A stretch of DNA of 15,811 nucleotides from an uncultured Prevotella sp. (GCA_934230965.1 CAKQFW010000024.1:1-15811), one strand, 5' to 3'. Positions 1 through 8,540 are shown, counted from the first letter of the stretch. Notes: generated from the letters alone by a model not told the origin. Program-made: numbers and translations.

Positions 1-420
1 AGCGTTTTCGTACATACGGTCGTAGTCGAGGCTGTCGGTGTATAATGTTTGCTGACGATGCTTCAGCACCACCTTATGTCTGGCGCGCATCATCTGCTCT
101 TGGCCATCATATTGAGCATATTCGCAGGTCAATGATAGCGTGTCGCCCTGTTTGAAGCGCACGTGGCCGAAAGCCTCTACCGCGTTCTGCTCCTGAAAAA
201 AGTAGGCGCTATCGCACCACAACTGGGCGCCATCGTTGGTAAAGTGTACACGTCCTTTCACAATCTGTGCCCCTGGTACCTGTCCGTAGATGTCGTATTT
301 CAGTTCGTCAGAATGTACCAGATATACACGGTCGTCCTTCTTTGCCGCCTTCTTCTTGCCGTGCTTTACGGGTGTGGCGGCAAGAGCAACGAGACAAAGG
401 CCAAACAGGCATAGAACCAT
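1..420 (-). CDS. OstA/LptA-like envelope protein, partial (C-terminus beyond window)
   Basis: Reading the minus strand from ATG at 420 gives an open frame of 140 codons that runs off the left edge. It opens with a hydrophobic stretch ending in a likely signal-peptidase site (LVALAA), then a Lys-rich linker, then a domain with VYLVHSDELKYD, GRVHFTNDGAQLWCDSAYF, NAVEAFGHVRF and GDTLSLTCEYAQYDG. These short beta-repeats around 'G.V.F....' and 'D....Y' are characteristic of the OstA/LptA (LPS-transport beta-jellyroll) superfamily, and Bacteroidetes proteins of this type are annotated OstA-like. The role in carrying lipopolysaccharide across the periplasm is inferred from the family. It lies 50 bases downstream of a SurA-like gene, so it is probably co-transcribed. 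The hydrophobic core starts at residue 2 with no Lys/Arg before it, yet the in-frame codons just upstream encode HRIITT with no start codon, so the true start may be non-standard or upstream sequence may have changed. Confidence 0.8.
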   Translation of the reverse strand, partial: MVLCLFGLCLVALAATPVKHGKKKAAKKDDRVYLVHSDELKYDIYGQVPGAQIVKGRVHFTNDGAQLWCDSAYFFQEQNAVEAFGHVRFKQGDTLSLTCEYAQYDGQEQMMRARHKVVLKHRQQTLYTDSLDYDRMYENA

Positions 421-470
421 TGTTGTGATGATTCTATGCCCGCATGTATGTGTTTGTTTTTTTAAAAGCT

Positions 471-1925
471 TTATTTTACCCATCCTTCGTATTCAAAGTC
501 GCAGTCTTTATACCGGTCGTTCATGCGCACATAGGTCTTTTTAATTTTGTCTACCACCCAGTTGTGCAGCACCTTCGAGCGCTCGCTGGCCAGCACCACG
601 TTCTTCATTACCTGATAATCTTCAGTAATGGTGGCGCGATGACCTTCGGTGCGGCTCTTCAGTTTGATGATAGCACACTGTGTCTTGCCGTTGTGGCCCA
701 CCATCTGGAAGGCTTGCGAGATGTCGCCCACCTTCATGTGCTCTACTTCGCGAGCTACCTCTGTGGGCAAATCTTTCATCTTAAAGCGCGAGGTGATGCC
801 CTCTTCTGATGCTGTCGACATCAATCCGTGGTTGTTACGTGTGTCTTTATCGTCAGAGAGGAAGGTGGCGGCCTCTTCAAATTTAATCTTTCCGGCCTTG
901 ATGTCGTTGCCTATTGAGTCGAGACGCAGACGCATGGTTTCAATGGCTTCGCTCGATACCTTCGGCTTGCGCAAGATGTGGCGCACGTTTACCTTATCGC
1001 CACGTTTGTCGATAAGCTGGATGATGTGGTAGCCATACTCCGACTCTACAATCTTTGAAATCTTTCTTGGGTCGGTAAGGTTGAACGCAGCGTTGGCAAA
1101 GGCGGGGTCAAGATATCCACGGCCTGAGTAGCCCAACTCGCCACCCTGACGTGCCGAACCAGGGTCTTCAGAGTAGAGACGTGCCAATGTGGCAAAGGTG
1201 GTCTCGCCCTTGTTTACACGGTCGGTATAGTCGCGCAGCTCGTCTTTCACGTGGTTTATTTCTTCTTGTGTGGGGCGTGGCTGCTTGGTAATAATCTCTA
1301 CCTCTACCTCTGTGGGTACGAAGGGCAGACTGTCTTCAGGCAGCTTGCTGAAGTAGCGGCGCACGTCGGCAGGCGTTACCTTTACGTTCTCTACCAGCTT
1401 TTCTTTCATGCGCTGTATGAGATACTGGTTACGCGAGTCGTCGCGCAACTGCTGGCGTATCTGCGAAAGGCTCATCTTACGATACTCTTCCAGCTTCTCT
1501 TTTGAACCAGCATATTGTATCCACGATTCTATCTGACGGTCTACACCCGATGTTACCTCGCTCTCGGTTACCTCGATAGAGTCGATGGCTGCCTGATGCA
1601 AGAACAGTTTCTGCAATGCCAACTGCTCGGGGATGATGCAGTCGGGGTTGCCGTTCCAGGTCATACCTTCGGCTTCTGATTGCAGACGCATCATCTCGAC
1701 GTCTGATTTAAGGATAGGCTCATCGCCCACCACCCATATCACCTCGTCGACGATGCTGGTTTCAGGAATGTCGTTATTATCATTTGTGCTCGACTTTGTG
1801 GTGTCGTTATCGGCCACAAAGACGTGCTGTATGGGCAACATCTGTATTCTGCTGGCCCGTGCTGTCACACCCATCAGCACCAGGGCTGTGAGGAAAGCAG
1901 CAAAAAGTTTGTATCCTTTATTCAT
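471..1925 (-). CDS. SurA-like periplasmic peptidyl-prolyl isomerase/chaperone with two parvulin domains
   Basis: This 484-residue protein has a signal peptide (residues 1-24, ending VTARA), a SurA-type N-terminal chaperone region (about 58-200, starting EVIWVVGDEPILKSDVE) and two parvulin (rotamase) domains. The first (about 205-306) shows YSEDPGSARQGGELGY and YGYHIIQL. The second (about 311-423) opens with NVRHILRKP. As family knowledge, SurA/PpiC proteins escort unfolded outer-membrane proteins through the periplasm. In domain 1 the position where active parvulins carry 'HILV' reads VEIIT, so it looks catalytically weak, whereas domain 2 keeps the HIL motif. The start at 1925 places the basic residues and hydrophobic core of the signal peptide correctly. 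It is the middle gene of a run parvulin, SurA-like, OstA-like with gaps of 90 and 50 bases, which points to an envelope-biogenesis operon. Confidence 0.92.
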   Translation of the reverse strand: MNKGYKLFAAFLTALVLMGVTARASRIQMLPIQHVFVADNDTTKSSTNDNNDIPETSIVDEVIWVVGDEPILKSDVEMMRLQSEAEGMTWNGNPDCIIPEQLALQKLFLHQAAIDSIEVTESEVTSGVDRQIESWIQYAGSKEKLEEYRKMSLSQIRQQLRDDSRNQYLIQRMKEKLVENVKVTPADVRRYFSKLPEDSLPFVPTEVEVEIITKQPRPTQEEINHVKDELRDYTDRVNKGETTFATLARLYSEDPGSARQGGELGYSGRGYLDPAFANAAFNLTDPRKISKIVESEYGYHIIQLIDKRGDKVNVRHILRKPKVSSEAIETMRLRLDSIGNDIKAGKIKFEEAATFLSDDKDTRNNHGLMSTASEEGITSRFKMKDLPTEVAREVEHMKVGDISQAFQMVGHNGKTQCAIIKLKSRTEGHRATITEDYQVMKNVVLASERSKVLHNWVVDKIKKTYVRMNDRYKDCDFEYEGWVK

Positions 1926-1941
1926 TTTGTTCTATTTGGAA

Positions 1942-1986
1942 GCGTGCCCCGAGCCAGTGGCTTTTGCTCTCGGCTCGTGGGCGCGC
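1942..1986 (-). other. Stem-loop in the gap between the two parvulin genes
   Basis: Plus-strand arms 1942-1955 and 1972-1986 pair through CGAGCC/GGCTCG and then GCCC/GGGC, with one bulge and one mismatch, around a loop of about 16 bases. The hairpin lies 17 bases upstream of the downstream parvulin ATG. No T-run follows it on the minus strand, so it does not look like an intrinsic terminator. Since both genes run the same way, an mRNA-stability or processing structure in the operon transcript is more likely. The pairing is seen directly; the role is inferred. Confidence 0.5.
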
Positions 1987-2015
1987 CATGCGTTGTCTCT
2001 GTTGTGTGGGGGGCG

Positions 2016-3437
2016 TTAGTGCTTGTTTACTGTGTCAAGCACCTCTTTGTTCACCGTTACTGTGTATTTCTTTCTCAGGTCGGCTATCCATTTCTTCTCC
2101 AGTGCATCCTGAAAGTCGGCCACCACCAGCTCGCGCACGTCTTCATACGTTTCTGGCTTCTTCAGTACGGTGCCGTAGGTTGCAGCGATGGGGTAGTCTT
2201 TCGGAGCGTTGTCAACAGTGCCTTTCTTGAATATCTCTTTGTCAACCAGTGCGTTGTCGCCCTGCTTGAAGATACCCTTTACCACTGTTATGCGACGTAT
2301 GCTGTCGTTGAATGTGGTGCGCAGCTTCTCTGCCCACTGGTCGAAGGGCAAGCCCTTTACTGCCAGTTTCACGGCTTCAACGTCGGCTTCGTCTTTCACG
2401 TGGTAGGCAATGCCTTTGAAGCGAGGCTCTGTCCACGCATATTTCTTTTTGTTCTTTTTAAAGAATTTCTCCAGTGCGGCATCGTCTTTTGCAGCCTTGT
2501 CCCATACTGTTTGGTTGCTGATTTCGTACAGCAACAGGCCGTCGTGATATTCGCGAATCAGGTTCTTCAGGTCGCTGTCGGCGGCTTCCATCTCGGCTGC
2601 CTTGCGGTCAACTACCTGTTCGGCCGTCAGCTTCGGTGTGGCAGCTTTGGCAATAGAGTCGATGCACTGCGAGATGATGCGCTCGCGCACCATGTGCTGA
2701 TCCATGTATCTTACGATGTCGGCCTTTACCGAGTCGAAGGGGAAGAAGTTGCCTTTATCCTTAAGCAGTACGATGTGGTAACCCACGGGCGAGAGGAACG
2801 GTTTTGACAATTCGCCCTTCTTCATGGCAAATATCGTTTGTTCAAACTCTTTAATGGTTTGACCTTTCGTTATCCACGACAGGTCGCCACCACGTTTTGC
2901 CGACCCTTTGTCGTCAGAGCATTGCTCGGCCACAGTAGCAAAGTCGGCACCTTTCTTCAGCACGTTATAGATGCTGTCGGCCTTCAGGCGTGCTTTCTCC
3001 TGTTCTCCGGCTGTAGCTTTTTGTCGCACGCCCACCAAGATGTGTGCGGCATGCACCATGCCACCCAATGAGTCGATGCGAGTGCGTGTTTCATCATAGA
3101 TGCGCCATGCCTCACGGTCTTTCACCTGTTGTGTGAAGAAGACGGGACGTATTTGCTGGTCGCGGTAGCTTTTGAACTCGTTGCGGAAACTCTTGGTGGT
3201 GTCGATGCCTGCCTCTTCGGCGGCCAGCACCTTCAGTTTATAGTTGATGAAGAGGTCGACATAGTCGGCCACACTCTTCTTGTCAACCACAGTTTCAGAG
3301 TTGTTCTTATTGTACGAATATTCAAACTCGGAGCGCGACACCGGCTTACCATTAATGGTCATAATGGTGGGGTCGGTTTGAGCGAGAGCCGTAGCTGCCT
3401 GAAGCAGCAGTGCGGCCATGAGAGCAAATGGCTTCAT
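2016..3437 (-). CDS. PpiC/SurA-type periplasmic peptidyl-prolyl isomerase
   Basis: I place the start at the ATG at 3437 (473 residues), which gives a good signal peptide beginning MKPFALMAALLLQA and cleaved after ALAQ. The frame stays open to another ATG at 3467, but that would put ten extra residues before the signal peptide and the codon lies inside a hairpin arm. The mature protein opens with DPTIMTINGKPVSRSEFEYS, followed by a parvulin domain (about residues 127-227) with HAAHILVG, the conserved CSDDKGSAKRGGDLSW block and VGYHIVLL, so it looks catalytically competent. A Lys-rich C-terminal half (about 300-473) resembles the extra chaperone-like tail common in Bacteroidetes paralogues. Expected role: folding and escort of exported proteins. 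It sits 90 bases upstream of the two-domain SurA-like gene, and the pair probably arose by old duplication. Confidence 0.9.
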   Translation of the reverse strand: MKPFALMAALLLQAATALAQTDPTIMTINGKPVSRSEFEYSYNKNNSETVVDKKSVADYVDLFINYKLKVLAAEEAGIDTTKSFRNEFKSYRDQQIRPVFFTQQVKDREAWRIYDETRTRIDSLGGMVHAAHILVGVRQKATAGEQEKARLKADSIYNVLKKGADFATVAEQCSDDKGSAKRGGDLSWITKGQTIKEFEQTIFAMKKGELSKPFLSPVGYHIVLLKDKGNFFPFDSVKADIVRYMDQHMVRERIISQCIDSIAKAATPKLTAEQVVDRKAAEMEAADSDLKNLIREYHDGLLLYEISNQTVWDKAAKDDAALEKFFKKNKKKYAWTEPRFKGIAYHVKDEADVEAVKLAVKGLPFDQWAEKLRTTFNDSIRRITVVKGIFKQGDNALVDKEIFKKGTVDNAPKDYPIAATYGTVLKKPETYEDVRELVVADFQDALEKKWIADLRKKYTVTVNKEVLDTVNKH

Positions 3438-3460
3438 ATATGATATATGTGTAGATGTAA

Positions 3461-3510
3461 ATTCCATCTCCGCGCCCCTATATATAATAGGTGTAGCGCG
3501 GGGATGGAAT
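3461..3510 (-). terminator. Hairpin between guaB and the parvulin gene; possible attenuator/terminator
   Basis: Arms 3461-3475 (ATTCCATCTCCGCGC) and 3496-3510 (GCGCGGGGATGGAAT) pair over 15 positions with one mismatch. The loop can fold further (CCTAT/ATAGG). The structure starts 17 bases past the guaB stop. On the minus strand it is followed only by a short AATTT, so termination would be partial. It may reduce read-through from guaB into the parvulin genes. It also buries the alternative ATG at 3467, which is part of the reason for preferring the start at 3437. Confidence 0.55.
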
Positions 3511-3526
3511 GTTTTATACTATTTTA

Positions 3527-5020
<1,494 letters not shown>

Positions 5021-5030
5021 TTATTGCGTG

Positions 5031-5038
5031 CAAATTTA
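5031..5038 (-). promoter_or_regulatory. Probable -7 element of the guaB promoter
   Basis: The minus strand reads TAAATTTG, matching the Bacteroidetes -7 consensus TAnnTTTG, 26 bases upstream of the guaB ATG. A clear TTTG -33 box at the usual 19-21 base spacing is not visible, so only the -7 half is supported. Confidence 0.45.
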
Positions 5039-5201
5039 GCAATAAAAATTCACAAAATGCCTATCTTCGCACCCTTTCTTTTTCATGTTAATGCTATTTA
5101 ACGTCACTTTTCTGTCGCGGGGCTTCTTAAACAAAAGAAAATGTGGGGGATGAGAAACAAGAAATCAAATATTAATGTCGAGTTTTTAATGGTTTAATTA
5201 T

Positions 5202-5230
5202 GCTCGCAATGCTTTGCATTGCTTGCGAGC
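5202..5230. repeat. Small nested palindrome
   Basis: GCTCGCAA at 5202-5209 pairs with TTGCGAGC at 5223-5230. Inside, GCAATGC and GCATTGC form an alternative 7-bp stem with a TTT loop. The two foldings compete. It lies just outside the larger palindrome and within the 29-bp direct repeats. Confidence 0.6.
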
Positions 5231-5341
5231 TTTAAAACATTAATGTCCATTAATTGAACATTAATTAAACATTAATTATAAAGTGCGCGAAGCGAGTATT
5301 AATGATAATTAATGGATAATTAATGGACATTAATGTTTAAA
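5231..5341. repeat. Near-palindrome of about 110 bp built from ATTAAT words
   Basis: The outer arms 5235-5255 and 5318-5338 are perfectly complementary over 21 bases (AACATTAATGTCCATTAATT on one side). Inside, further ATTAAT-rich stretches on each side pair imperfectly around a GC-rich centre near 5284-5296 (GTGCGCGAAGCGA). Transcribed in either direction this would fold into one long hairpin. It has no coding frame and no T-run at either end. Confidence 0.7.
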
Positions 5342-5451
5342 CCTAAACGCGCGTAGCGCGAAATAGATTGCTAAAAACACAACAATATTATTTGCGTCAG
5401 AAAATGTGGGGGATGAGAAACAAGAAAGATATGGCAAAATGATAGTAAAGA

Positions 5452-5526
5452 TACGAAAAAGGACAACAAAAGCAGCGCCTTCTTCTTGCAAAATAGCATG
5501 AAGCGTGCTGCTTTTGTTGTCCTTTT
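5452..5526 (-). terminator. Intrinsic terminator of the BspA-like gene
   Basis: Arms 5457-5476 and 5507-5526 are perfectly complementary over 20 bases (AAAAGGACAACAAAAGCAGC), with a 30-base loop. On the minus strand the stem is followed by TTTTTCGTAT. The hairpin begins about 30 bases past the stop codon of the BspA-like gene. The arm nearest the gene belongs to a short tandem run of an 11-base unit TTTTGTTGTCC (5512-5544). Confidence 0.75.
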
Positions 5527-5557
5527 GTTGTCCTTTTGTTGTTTTATCGGTATGGGC

Positions 5558-7423
5558 TTAGCGCATCACTTTGCGCACCTTGCCGTTAGCGTCAACCACG
5601 ATGTGCAGGCCCTTCATGCCTGGCATGGCGCGGCGTCCGTCAAGGGTGTAGGTGGCAGCGTGGCCAGCGTTCTTATAAGCTGTTGCGGTGTTGATGCCAG
5701 CTGTAGCCAACTCGCTGACGTTGAGGAAGAAGTTCCATCCCTCGGCATCATTATAGGTCTCTATGGTGCCAGCGGGTACATACAGGTGGCAGTCGGTGTT
5801 GCTCACGTTGTAGAAGGTTTCAGCATACTCGGCTGATGAAACCGTAGGCGGCACTGTGGCATAGCAACGCAGCGTTTTGAGGTTGGGGCATGAGAGAGCA
5901 TACTCGCCCATGAACTCGAGTGTAGAGGGCAGCGAAACCTCGGTCAATCCGGCATAGCAGAAGGCGTTGTCGTTAATCTCGGTTACGCCTTCGGGCACGG
6001 TCAGTGTCTTTAAGCTGTCGCAGAAGTGGAAAGCCGAGGTGCCGATGGTGCGCAGCGAGGTGGGCAAGCTCAGTGCCTCAATGCTGAGGTTGGCCATACA
6101 GGCCGAGTCGGCTATCAGCACGGTGCCATCTTCAACGGTCAGTGTGCCAGCCTCGCGGTTTACGGGGCAGAAGCGCAGCGCTTTGTCAACATTGCTATAC
6201 AGCACGCCGTCAACATCGTGGAAGAAGCTGTTCTCCTTGGGCACGGTCACGGTTTTCAGACTGTCGGTAAAGGTTCCCACGGCATCAATGTCGGTTACCG
6301 ATGTGGGCAGCGTGATGTTGCGCAGGTTATAGCTGCTGTTGAACATATATTTTGTTATCTTATTGTCTTCAGTGCCATAGTAGCTGCCGTTATAATAGCA
6401 ATACATTGAGCCACCTTTCTTAATGGTAGCATCGCTGAGGTCGAGGTCGGCAAGTTTGCCTGTTGACGACATACCACGAATGTAGCCCACGTCGGTACCG
6501 TCGATGGGTCCGCTAATCTTCATCTTCTTTACGCGGAACTCTTGGTCGGGGTAGGCGTAGTGGAACTGCAGGTCGAAGCTGCCAGCCACGGGCAGCGTCA
6601 TCTCAATCAGGTCATAATCGTGACCAATCTTTGCATCGGGGCTGTATTCGAAGATGTTAAATTGGCTCCAAGCTTGCTGAGCTTTGTAGCTGTCGCTGCT
6701 GCCATCGGGCACGTAGATGCGCAGATAGGTCTCGTTGGTGCCTGTGAACACGTTCTCCCACTCGTTCTTGTAGAACGCCTGTGGAGCCGTGGTTGAGCAG
6801 CAGATAACGTTCTTAAGGCTTGAGCAGTAGTTGAAGGCCAAGTCGTCGATGGTGGTGACGTTGGCCGGAAGAACAACTTGCTTCAGGTTTCCACAGTTGC
6901 CAAAGGCATCTTCGCCAATGGTGAGGGCGTTCTTTGTGGGCAACTCAACACTGGTAAGGTTTTTGCAGAAGGCCATGGCCGACTTGCCAATGGCTTTAGC
7001 ATCTTGTGGCATCTTGATGCTGGTGATGCGTCCGCAGTTGTAGAAGAGGAAAGGTCCTACCACGTCGTCTTCAGCATAATAATCAACATATCCGCTTACG
7101 GCGAAGCTGTATTCTGAGTGATAGGCAGCGCCACCTTTCACGATGTGGGCTTCAGACATGTCGAGCTCGCGCATAGCTCCTACATATACGGCCGACTCTT
7201 CGTCGTCGTTGCCGCCCGCCATATTGCGCAGCACGGCCAGGTCGTCGCCATTCAGTTGGCCAGTAACGGTTAGTTGTTTCACTTGGCTCAGATACTCTGG
7301 GTTAGCAGCCTCTACGAGGCTTTCCAGTGTTCCGGCAGTATTCACATTAATGGTAAGCGACTCTTGTGCCAGCATGCTATGTGCTGTGAACAGGAGCGAA
7401 AGGGAAAGTAGAAATTGTTTCAT
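5558..7423 (-). CDS. BspA-family leucine-rich-repeat surface protein
   Basis: This 621-residue protein has a signal peptide (residues 1-19, ending HSMLA). Repeats of the BspA/LRR_5 kind lie at about 130-215 (IGKSAMAFCKNLTSVELP, IGEDAFGNCGNLKQVVLP, IDDLAFNYCSSLKNV) and 365-530 (IGTSAFHFCDSLKTLTVP, INDNAFCYAGLTEVSLP). Each of the two larger modules (about 22-265 and 272-570) opens with the same layout, a 'V/I..L.V.G...D...IR/LRNM' strand followed by 'L D.S.A.I.KGG', so the protein looks like an internal duplication. The C-terminus (TYTLDGRRAMPGMKGLHIVV to residue 621) has the short 'G.....KG.HIV...GK..K' tail common on Prevotella secreted proteins and resembling type IX sorting tails. Family members bind host proteins or other bacteria; the ligand here cannot be read. 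It has its own promoter box and terminator, so it is probably transcribed alone. Confidence 0.88.
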   Translation of the reverse strand: MKQFLLSLSLLFTAHSMLAQESLTINVNTAGTLESLVEAANPEYLSQVKQLTVTGQLNGDDLAVLRNMAGGNDDEESAVYVGAMRELDMSEAHIVKGGAAYHSEYSFAVSGYVDYYAEDDVVGPFLFYNCGRITSIKMPQDAKAIGKSAMAFCKNLTSVELPTKNALTIGEDAFGNCGNLKQVVLPANVTTIDDLAFNYCSSLKNVICCSTTAPQAFYKNEWENVFTGTNETYLRIYVPDGSSDSYKAQQAWSQFNIFEYSPDAKIGHDYDLIEMTLPVAGSFDLQFHYAYPDQEFRVKKMKISGPIDGTDVGYIRGMSSTGKLADLDLSDATIKKGGSMYCYYNGSYYGTEDNKITKYMFNSSYNLRNITLPTSVTDIDAVGTFTDSLKTVTVPKENSFFHDVDGVLYSNVDKALRFCPVNREAGTLTVEDGTVLIADSACMANLSIEALSLPTSLRTIGTSAFHFCDSLKTLTVPEGVTEINDNAFCYAGLTEVSLPSTLEFMGEYALSCPNLKTLRCYATVPPTVSSAEYAETFYNVSNTDCHLYVPAGTIETYNDAEGWNFFLNVSELATAGINTATAYKNAGHAATYTLDGRRAMPGMKGLHIVVDANGKVRKVMR

Positions 7424-7475
7424 TCGCCTTGGGCTTTTGTTTTGTTGTGTACTGTTACTTTATTTAATATTGTTG

Positions 7476-7483
7476 CAAAAGTA
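7476..7483 (-). promoter_or_regulatory. Probable -7 element of the BspA-like gene promoter
   Basis: The minus strand reads TACTTTTG, fitting TAnnTTTG, about 53 bases upstream of the ATG at 7423 and inside the 106-base gap to the phosphodiesterase gene. No convincing TTTG -33 box is seen at 19-21 bases. Confidence 0.45.
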
Positions 7484-7529
7484 ATATTTTTCTTTTTAAT
7501 TTCCTTACACTTTGTTAAAAAAGTTTTCT

Positions 7530-8072
7530 TTATAACTGCAATTCGTTTAATATTGCTCCATCCAGCGTGCGCAAACTTAGCTTGTTTCTATCAAGAATGG
7601 CGAAGGTGGGCACGTTGCCGCCCTTAGGAAAGGTTATCGAGCCCGTGTTGCACACCACCTGGCCGTCGGGCGTGCGCTCCAACTTCTGCAGATGCGTGTG
7701 GCCGTAGAAGAAAACGTCGTGTCGGCAGGGCAGCATATTCTCCTCATTATATATATGTCCGTGCGTGAGAAACAGGCGGCGCCCTTCGTCTACCACCACG
7801 GCATAGGGCGCCATGATGGGGAAGTGCAGCAGCATCTGGTCAACCTCCGAGTCGCAGTTGCCACGCACGGCCACAATGTTTTCTTTCATCGCGTTTAGGC
7901 GGTCGGCAATGCCTTTGGGGTCGATGCCCTCCGGAATACGGTTGCGCGGGCCATAGTTGAGGATGTCGCCCAATATCAACAGCATCTCGCATTGCTCACG
8001 TTTATATACCTCCAGCACCTGCTCAAGCGCTGGCAGCGACCCATGAATGTCGCTAACAATAAGATATTTCAT
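7530..8072 (-). CDS. yfcE: YfcE-type metallophosphoesterase (phosphodiesterase)
   Basis: This 180-residue protein matches E. coli YfcE closely in motif order and length: SDIHGSLPALE (Asp8, His10), LILGDILNYGPRN (Asp36), VRGNCDSEVDQMLLHFPI (Asn72), FLTHGHIYNEEN (His104, His106) and YGHTHLQ (His125, His127). These are the metal ligands of a two-metal (Mn2+-type) calcineurin-like phosphodiesterase. YfcE hydrolyses model phosphodiesters, but its physiological substrate is uncertain, so I make no claim for it here. There is no signal peptide, so it is probably cytoplasmic. It runs in the same direction as the BspA-like gene, with a 106-base gap containing that gene's promoter box, so the two are probably separate units. 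A long repeat-filled non-coding region lies upstream. Confidence 0.95.
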   Translation of the reverse strand: MKYLIVSDIHGSLPALEQVLEVYKREQCEMLLILGDILNYGPRNRIPEGIDPKGIADRLNAMKENIVAVRGNCDSEVDQMLLHFPIMAPYAVVVDEGRRLFLTHGHIYNEENMLPCRHDVFFYGHTHLQKLERTPDGQVVCNTGSITFPKGGNVPTFAILDRNKLSLRTLDGAILNELQL

Positions 8073-8105
8073 GTTGTTTTGTTATTTGTTCGTTGTGAAT
8101 GATTG

Positions 8106-8136
8106 CAAAATTAATGATGCAAAAGTACATATAAAA
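8106..8136 (-). promoter_or_regulatory. Candidate promoter of the phosphodiesterase gene
   Basis: The minus strand reads TTTT (8136-8133), 19 bases, then TAATTTTG (8113-8106), a fair fit to the Bacteroidetes TTTG-N19-21-TAnnTTTG promoter, giving a leader of about 30 bases. A second -7-like box, TACTTTTG at 8127-8120, overlaps this region but lacks a -33 match. Confidence 0.5.
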
Positions 8137-8268
8137 GGTGAAACTAAGTAGGTGTTCAAAATAAATTTAAAAGGATTTATGCCATATTGTATCGTATGAG
8201 AGAACAATGGAGGGGGATGTGGATATTGAATGGTAACCTTATTTGAAAGGGCAAGAAAATAGCATTTT

Positions 8269-8313
8269 TGTATATTTATGCAAAAATAAGGGTAAAAGTG
8301 AATATTTATGCAA
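8269..8313. promoter_or_regulatory. Two direct copies of an ARG-box-like 15-mer
   Basis: TGTATATTTATGCAA at 8269-8283 and TGAATATTTATGCAA at 8299-8313 differ at one position and start 30 bases apart. A third, inverted copy lies at 8541-8555. The form TGnATATTTATGCA resembles the partly palindromic operators of ArgR-type regulators, but no arginine gene is in the window, so regulator and target are unproven. The nearest downstream gene is the phosphodiesterase, about 200 bases away. Confidence 0.4.
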
Positions 8314-8420
8314 ACACGTGATTTTACATACATTAACATAAGATTTGTTAAGAAACTAACAATCGCATCAAAAATCGAAGCGTTTGCTTACAGAAAATTT
8401 TATTGATACCTCTCGTATGC

Positions 8421-8508
8421 AAAACCCTTGGTTTTAGGTCGTGAAACCCTTGGTTTTAGGCTGTGAAACCCTTGGTTTTACAACGTGAAACCCATGCTTT
8501 CAGACCGT
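8421..8508. repeat. Tandem array, four units of 22 bp
   Basis: The units start at 8421, 8443, 8465 and 8487 and share GAAACCCTTGGTTTTA, followed by a more variable tail ending GT. Each holds a short palindrome (AAACC...GGTTT). The first three are near identical. The fourth has drifted (AAACCCATGCTTTCAG). There are no spacers between units, so this is not a CRISPR array. Function unknown. Confidence 0.85.
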
Positions 8509-8540
8509 AAATCGATGGGTATCTCAAACCACATACAATA

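Larger units (their letters stand above)
5136..5427. repeat. Perfect 29-bp direct repeats (5136-5164 and 5399-5427) bracketing a 234-bp hairpin-rich segment
   Basis: Both copies start AGAAAATGTGGGGGATGAGA and are identical over all 29 positions. The enclosed 234 bp has no gene. It holds a short hairpin (5202-5230), a near-palindrome of about 110 bp (5231-5341), and CG-rich words such as CGCGCGTAGCGCG in otherwise AT-rich DNA. The arrangement could be an inserted non-autonomous element with a long duplicated target, or a duplication formed by slippage. It lies about 130 bases upstream of guaB, beyond the -7 box. Confidence 0.75.

Noticed and set aside
1824..2807. Long plus-strand open frame of 327 codons over the two chaperone genes
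   Set aside because: It is antisense to well-supported SurA/PpiC genes, and its Cys/Val/Phe-rich product has no recognisable domain; it is a codon-bias shadow.
2016..3467. Longer start for the PpiC-type gene at 3467
   Set aside because: It adds ten residues before a complete signal peptide and places the start codon in a hairpin arm; the ATG at 3437 fits better.
8082..8339. Minus-strand open frame of 85 codons upstream of the phosphodiesterase
   Set aside because: It covers the promoter region and ARG-like motifs, and its composition (Ile/Phe/Tyr-rich with no domain) follows from AT-rich DNA.
8421..8508. CRISPR array
   Set aside because: Units abut with no spacers, the array is short, and no cas genes other than the unrelated Cas2-like vapD occur.
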